This document shows, in pieces, positions 61,196-64,000 of a stretch of DNA of 64,000 nucleotides. Source of the DNA: Sweltsa coloradensis (lineage: Eukaryota; Arthropoda; Insecta; Plecoptera; Chloroperlidae); NCBI GenBank assembly GCA_024449915.1, contig JAMZAV010001722.1, positions 50,442-114,441 on the forward strand. The letters are read 5' to 3'. The translations under genes were made by a program, and so were the position numbers. The number at the start of each line of letters is the position of its first letter. Within the stretch, counting starts at the first letter, position 1. Below the pieces are notes generated by a model. It did not search any database. It saw nothing but the letters and a program-made list of their open reading frames with translations, and was not told where the DNA came from.

Positions 61196-61429
61196 AGGCA
61201 GGTAGGCAGGTAGGCAGGTAGGCAGGTAGGCAGGTAGGCAGGTAGGCAGGTAGGCAGGTAGGCAGGTAGGCAGGTAGGCAGGTAGGCAGGTAGGCAGGTA
61301 GGCAGGTAGGCAGGTAGGCAGGTAGGCAGGTAGGTAGGCAGGTAGGAAGGTAGGCAGGTAGGCAGGTAGGCAGGCAGGTAGGCAGGTAGGCAGGTAGGCA
61401 GGTAGGCAGGTAGGCAGGTAGGCAGGTAG
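61196..61429. repeat. (GGCAGGTA)n minisatellite
   Basis: About 29 units of the 8-mer, with interruptions (GGTAGGTA, GGAAGGTA, GGCAGGCA) concentrated around 61328-61375. Confidence 0.96.
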
Positions 61430-62600
61430 CTCTGGCTAGCGGTGCAGTGTGTGCCCTGCGTGGGTTATGTATAGTTTCAATAAGTTGTGTTTATATAAAC
61501 AATGACTATACTGAGTATGTTATATTTCCTATGGTTTTCTGATTCATTTCACATTTTGAATATATACGTTCTTTTTTTAATTTTTTTTTATCAGTTTGTC
61601 GATTGATGTTATTTATTACCGATCAATATTTTGTGTGCGTCCTTTGCAAGACAGTAGGGTATTCTCGTTTTGGTTTACATCTAAAAGTTTTTTCGGACGA
61701 CACAATAAATGTTTTAAAAGGCCATTACACAATAAAAGTTCGAATTTTGTGCCCCATATCAAAAATAATCTTTTAAATTTCGTGTAATTTAAAATTTTTC
61801 ATGACACATTTTTCAATGCTATTCATTTCTGGCTATGAAAACTAGGAAACCAATTAAGTTTAAATATTTTTTTACTTTTTAAGTAGTAGAAATGGGCTTT
61901 TTAGGCAAAAAGTCACTACACAAAGTTTTCGAAAGAAATCGAGACCCATCGTTTAAATATTGACTAATTTACTTCCAACTTTTCTTTCTTTCGCGCACGG
62001 TTGATGACCCGGGGTCCGTTGGGTATTGGTTTCTTTGTCGCTTCAACATTTCAAGGTTCATGTCGAGCACGGATGTTTTTTGGATCTGAGTAGATTGACG
62101 GGAAAGAAAGGGGGGGGGGAGGGGGGGGGACGATCTTGCGTGTAAATTTGTTTTTACAAATTTGGAACAAAAACAAACCTCGATTTTGTATTTTTTAAAG
62201 CCTAGCTCTAACCATTTCCCCGTGAAAATAATGCAATACGACCGACTTCTTTTAAAATCTATTATCTATTCAACGTTCCCACTTTATTTTTTTTCTATCG
62301 AACCCGGTAAGTTAAAAATGTTAACAAACTTATAAGTATTTATAATTATAAAAAATTTTACAAGTGATTGATCAATTTCGAATCGTATTAATTTTTGAGT
62401 AGAGAAAAATTTTATCTGAAAAAGTCAGAGAATTTGTAACCCTTTGTTAAAACCAGGATAGAACGATTTTTAATTTTTGTGCGATCCCTTTTTTGCATTA
62501 TTGTGTTTACAAAATTTTTCCCAAAGATCTGTGCGAAAATCGATCCAAGATCAGAACGAAAATACAAAGTGGGTTCGATAAATGGTTTTATGATGTCCAG
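61430..62600. other. Anonymous AT-rich DNA, quality doubtful toward the end
   Basis: No gene recognised. From about 62100 runs of G, T and A become frequent (for example two G runs within 62110-62130). Confidence 0.45.
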
Positions 62601-62604
62601 TGAT

Positions 62605-63328
62605 GTTGCCATAAGGGACTTGCATTCTACGTGTCCAGTGATTTGTGCCCTAAGAGGTACTTTCTTTATACGTGTCAAGGATTTGGCCCTAAGAGGTACT
62701 TGCATTCATACAGGTTTCCCGTGATTTTTGCCATGAGAGGTACTTGCATTCACCCAGTGTCCAGTGATTTGTGCCATTAGGGTATTTTCATTTATAAAGT
62801 GCCTGATTTTTTCCATAAGAGGTACTTTATTCATACAGTGTCCAGTGACTTTTTCCATAAGGGTACTTTCATTTATACAGGTCCCGTGTTTTTTCCATAA
62901 GAGGGATTGAAATTATACAGTTCCAGTGATTTTGGGCCCTTTGAGGTACTTGCATTCATACAGTGTCCCGGATTTGTGCCAAAGAGGGATTCATTATACA
63001 GTGTCCAGTGATTTGTGCCATTAGAGGTACTTTCATTTATACAGTGTCAGGATTTTTACCCTAAGGGTACTTCATTCATACAGTGTCCCGTAATTTTTTG
63101 CCATTAAGGTACTTGCATTTTTCAGTGTCCATGATTTGTGCCATAAGAGGGGACTGCATTCATACAGTGTCCAGTGATTTTGGCCCTAGAGGTATTTCAT
63201 TCATACATTCCCGGTTTGTGCCATAAGAGGTATTGCTTCATACAGTGCAGGGTTTTTGCCTTGAGGTACTTGCATTTAACAGTGTCCAGTGATTTTTGCC
63301 ATGAGGTACTTGCATTCACACAATCCCA
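62605..63328. repeat. Degenerate tandem array, unit about 43 bp
   Basis: About 16 units share GAGGTACTTGCATTCATACA and GTGTCCAGTGATTTGTGCC. Individual units differ mostly by single-base gains and losses and by T for other bases. Confidence 0.85.
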
Positions 63329-63329
63329 A

Positions 63330-64000
63330 AGACAAAAGTGTTTTTACCACGATACGTCAATTTTCCCATTAAACACATTATTGTCAGCCAGTTTTTTAAA
63401 AGGGTTTATCCCGGGATTCAAGCGATTGTTTTCTTTTCTCTTTGATGAAAAAAATTTGCCACATTTATAATACTATTATTGTATACTTTGTAGTATTTTT
63501 TTAGGTTATAATAAAGGCATCGGTGAACCCGTGATCAACGAAGGGTCGAAAGTGGGAGCAGTTGAAAAAAAACAAAAAAACAATTAAAAAAGTCAAGTTC
63601 ATAAAAGCCCAAAAATTTTTCCAACGCGACTTTTAAAAACAAAAAAAGAAAAATTGTTAGGTGATAAAAATCGTAGTTTTCTTCAACAACTTAACCCCGC
63701 TTGTTGTCTAGCATGCTTGAGCACAGATAACTAACTATAGTTTTTACTTTTCGAATTAAAATTTTAAATTTACTTCAAAACAAAGAGAAAAAATTTTCCC
63801 AAAATTTTATCTGTACAAAAAAAAAGAAAGCATCAGATGAACAAAATTAAATTGTCTGTTTTTTGTCTTTTCCAAAACAAGGCATAATATCAAATTGCGG
63901 AATATAGGTACGTAATGGACGTGTACTAAAAGAGTGGACGGGGACGAGGGGGTTCTTTCGTTGATGTGGAGACGATAACGCCTACTATAGTAGGGCCTTG
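63330..64000. other. Anonymous sequence, A/T homopolymer-rich
   Basis: No gene recognised; likely continues the lower-quality terminal stretch. Confidence 0.4.

Overview
The window looks like AT-rich, repeat-dense, intron-rich nuclear DNA of an arthropod, most likely an insect. Supporting signs are a CR1/Jockey-type non-LTR retrotransposon, tRNA-derived SINEs, many small foldback (MITE-like) elements, long microsatellites, and very little coding sequence. I cannot name the species. No bacterial, organellar or viral genes are recognisable, and nearly all open reading frames above 60 codons are chance or repeat-derived.

Layout. 1-2.95 kb holds the 5' two thirds of a non-LTR retrotransposon on the minus strand (ORF1, endonuclease, start of the reverse transcriptase), broken by at least three frameshifts and cut by the window edge. 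3-17.2 kb is anonymous DNA with a SINE and microsatellites. 17.2-21.6 kb contains the only host-gene coding sequence I can defend: a plus-strand first coding exon (start codon at 17957 or 17969, donor at 18105) encoding a His/Gln/Met-rich N-terminus ending in a lysine run. It is followed by a phase-compatible 33-nt microexon (21571-21603). The protein resembles the disordered N-terminus of a transcription factor, but I do not recognise the family. From 21604 to the window end there is no further supported coding exon, so most of the window is probably one giant intron of this gene, or intron plus intergenic DNA.

Inside that presumed intron there is a 3' splice site fused directly to a 5' splice site at 57196/57197. 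This has the form of a recursive-splicing (ratchet) site. It is followed by four tandem 47-bp units that each repeat the donor and also carry an internal acceptor. The acceptor in front of the first coding exon is itself duplicated as an 84-bp tandem, downstream of and overlapping a cluster of ATCGAT hexamers. Foldback MITEs sit 57-73 bp downstream of both exon donors. Together these make splicing architecture the most interesting theme of the window.

The rest is repeat biology: a Harbinger-like foldback element with its empty site preserved 131 bp away, a hAT-like MITE with 8-bp target duplication, head-to-head inverted SINE pairs, several dispersed unnamed families, minisatellites of 33, 52, 65, 114 and about 182 bp, and long microsatellites. 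About 39.5-41.5 kb and 62.1-64 kb contain repeat copies with many single-base indels. These may be decayed repeats or low-quality assembly and should be trusted less.
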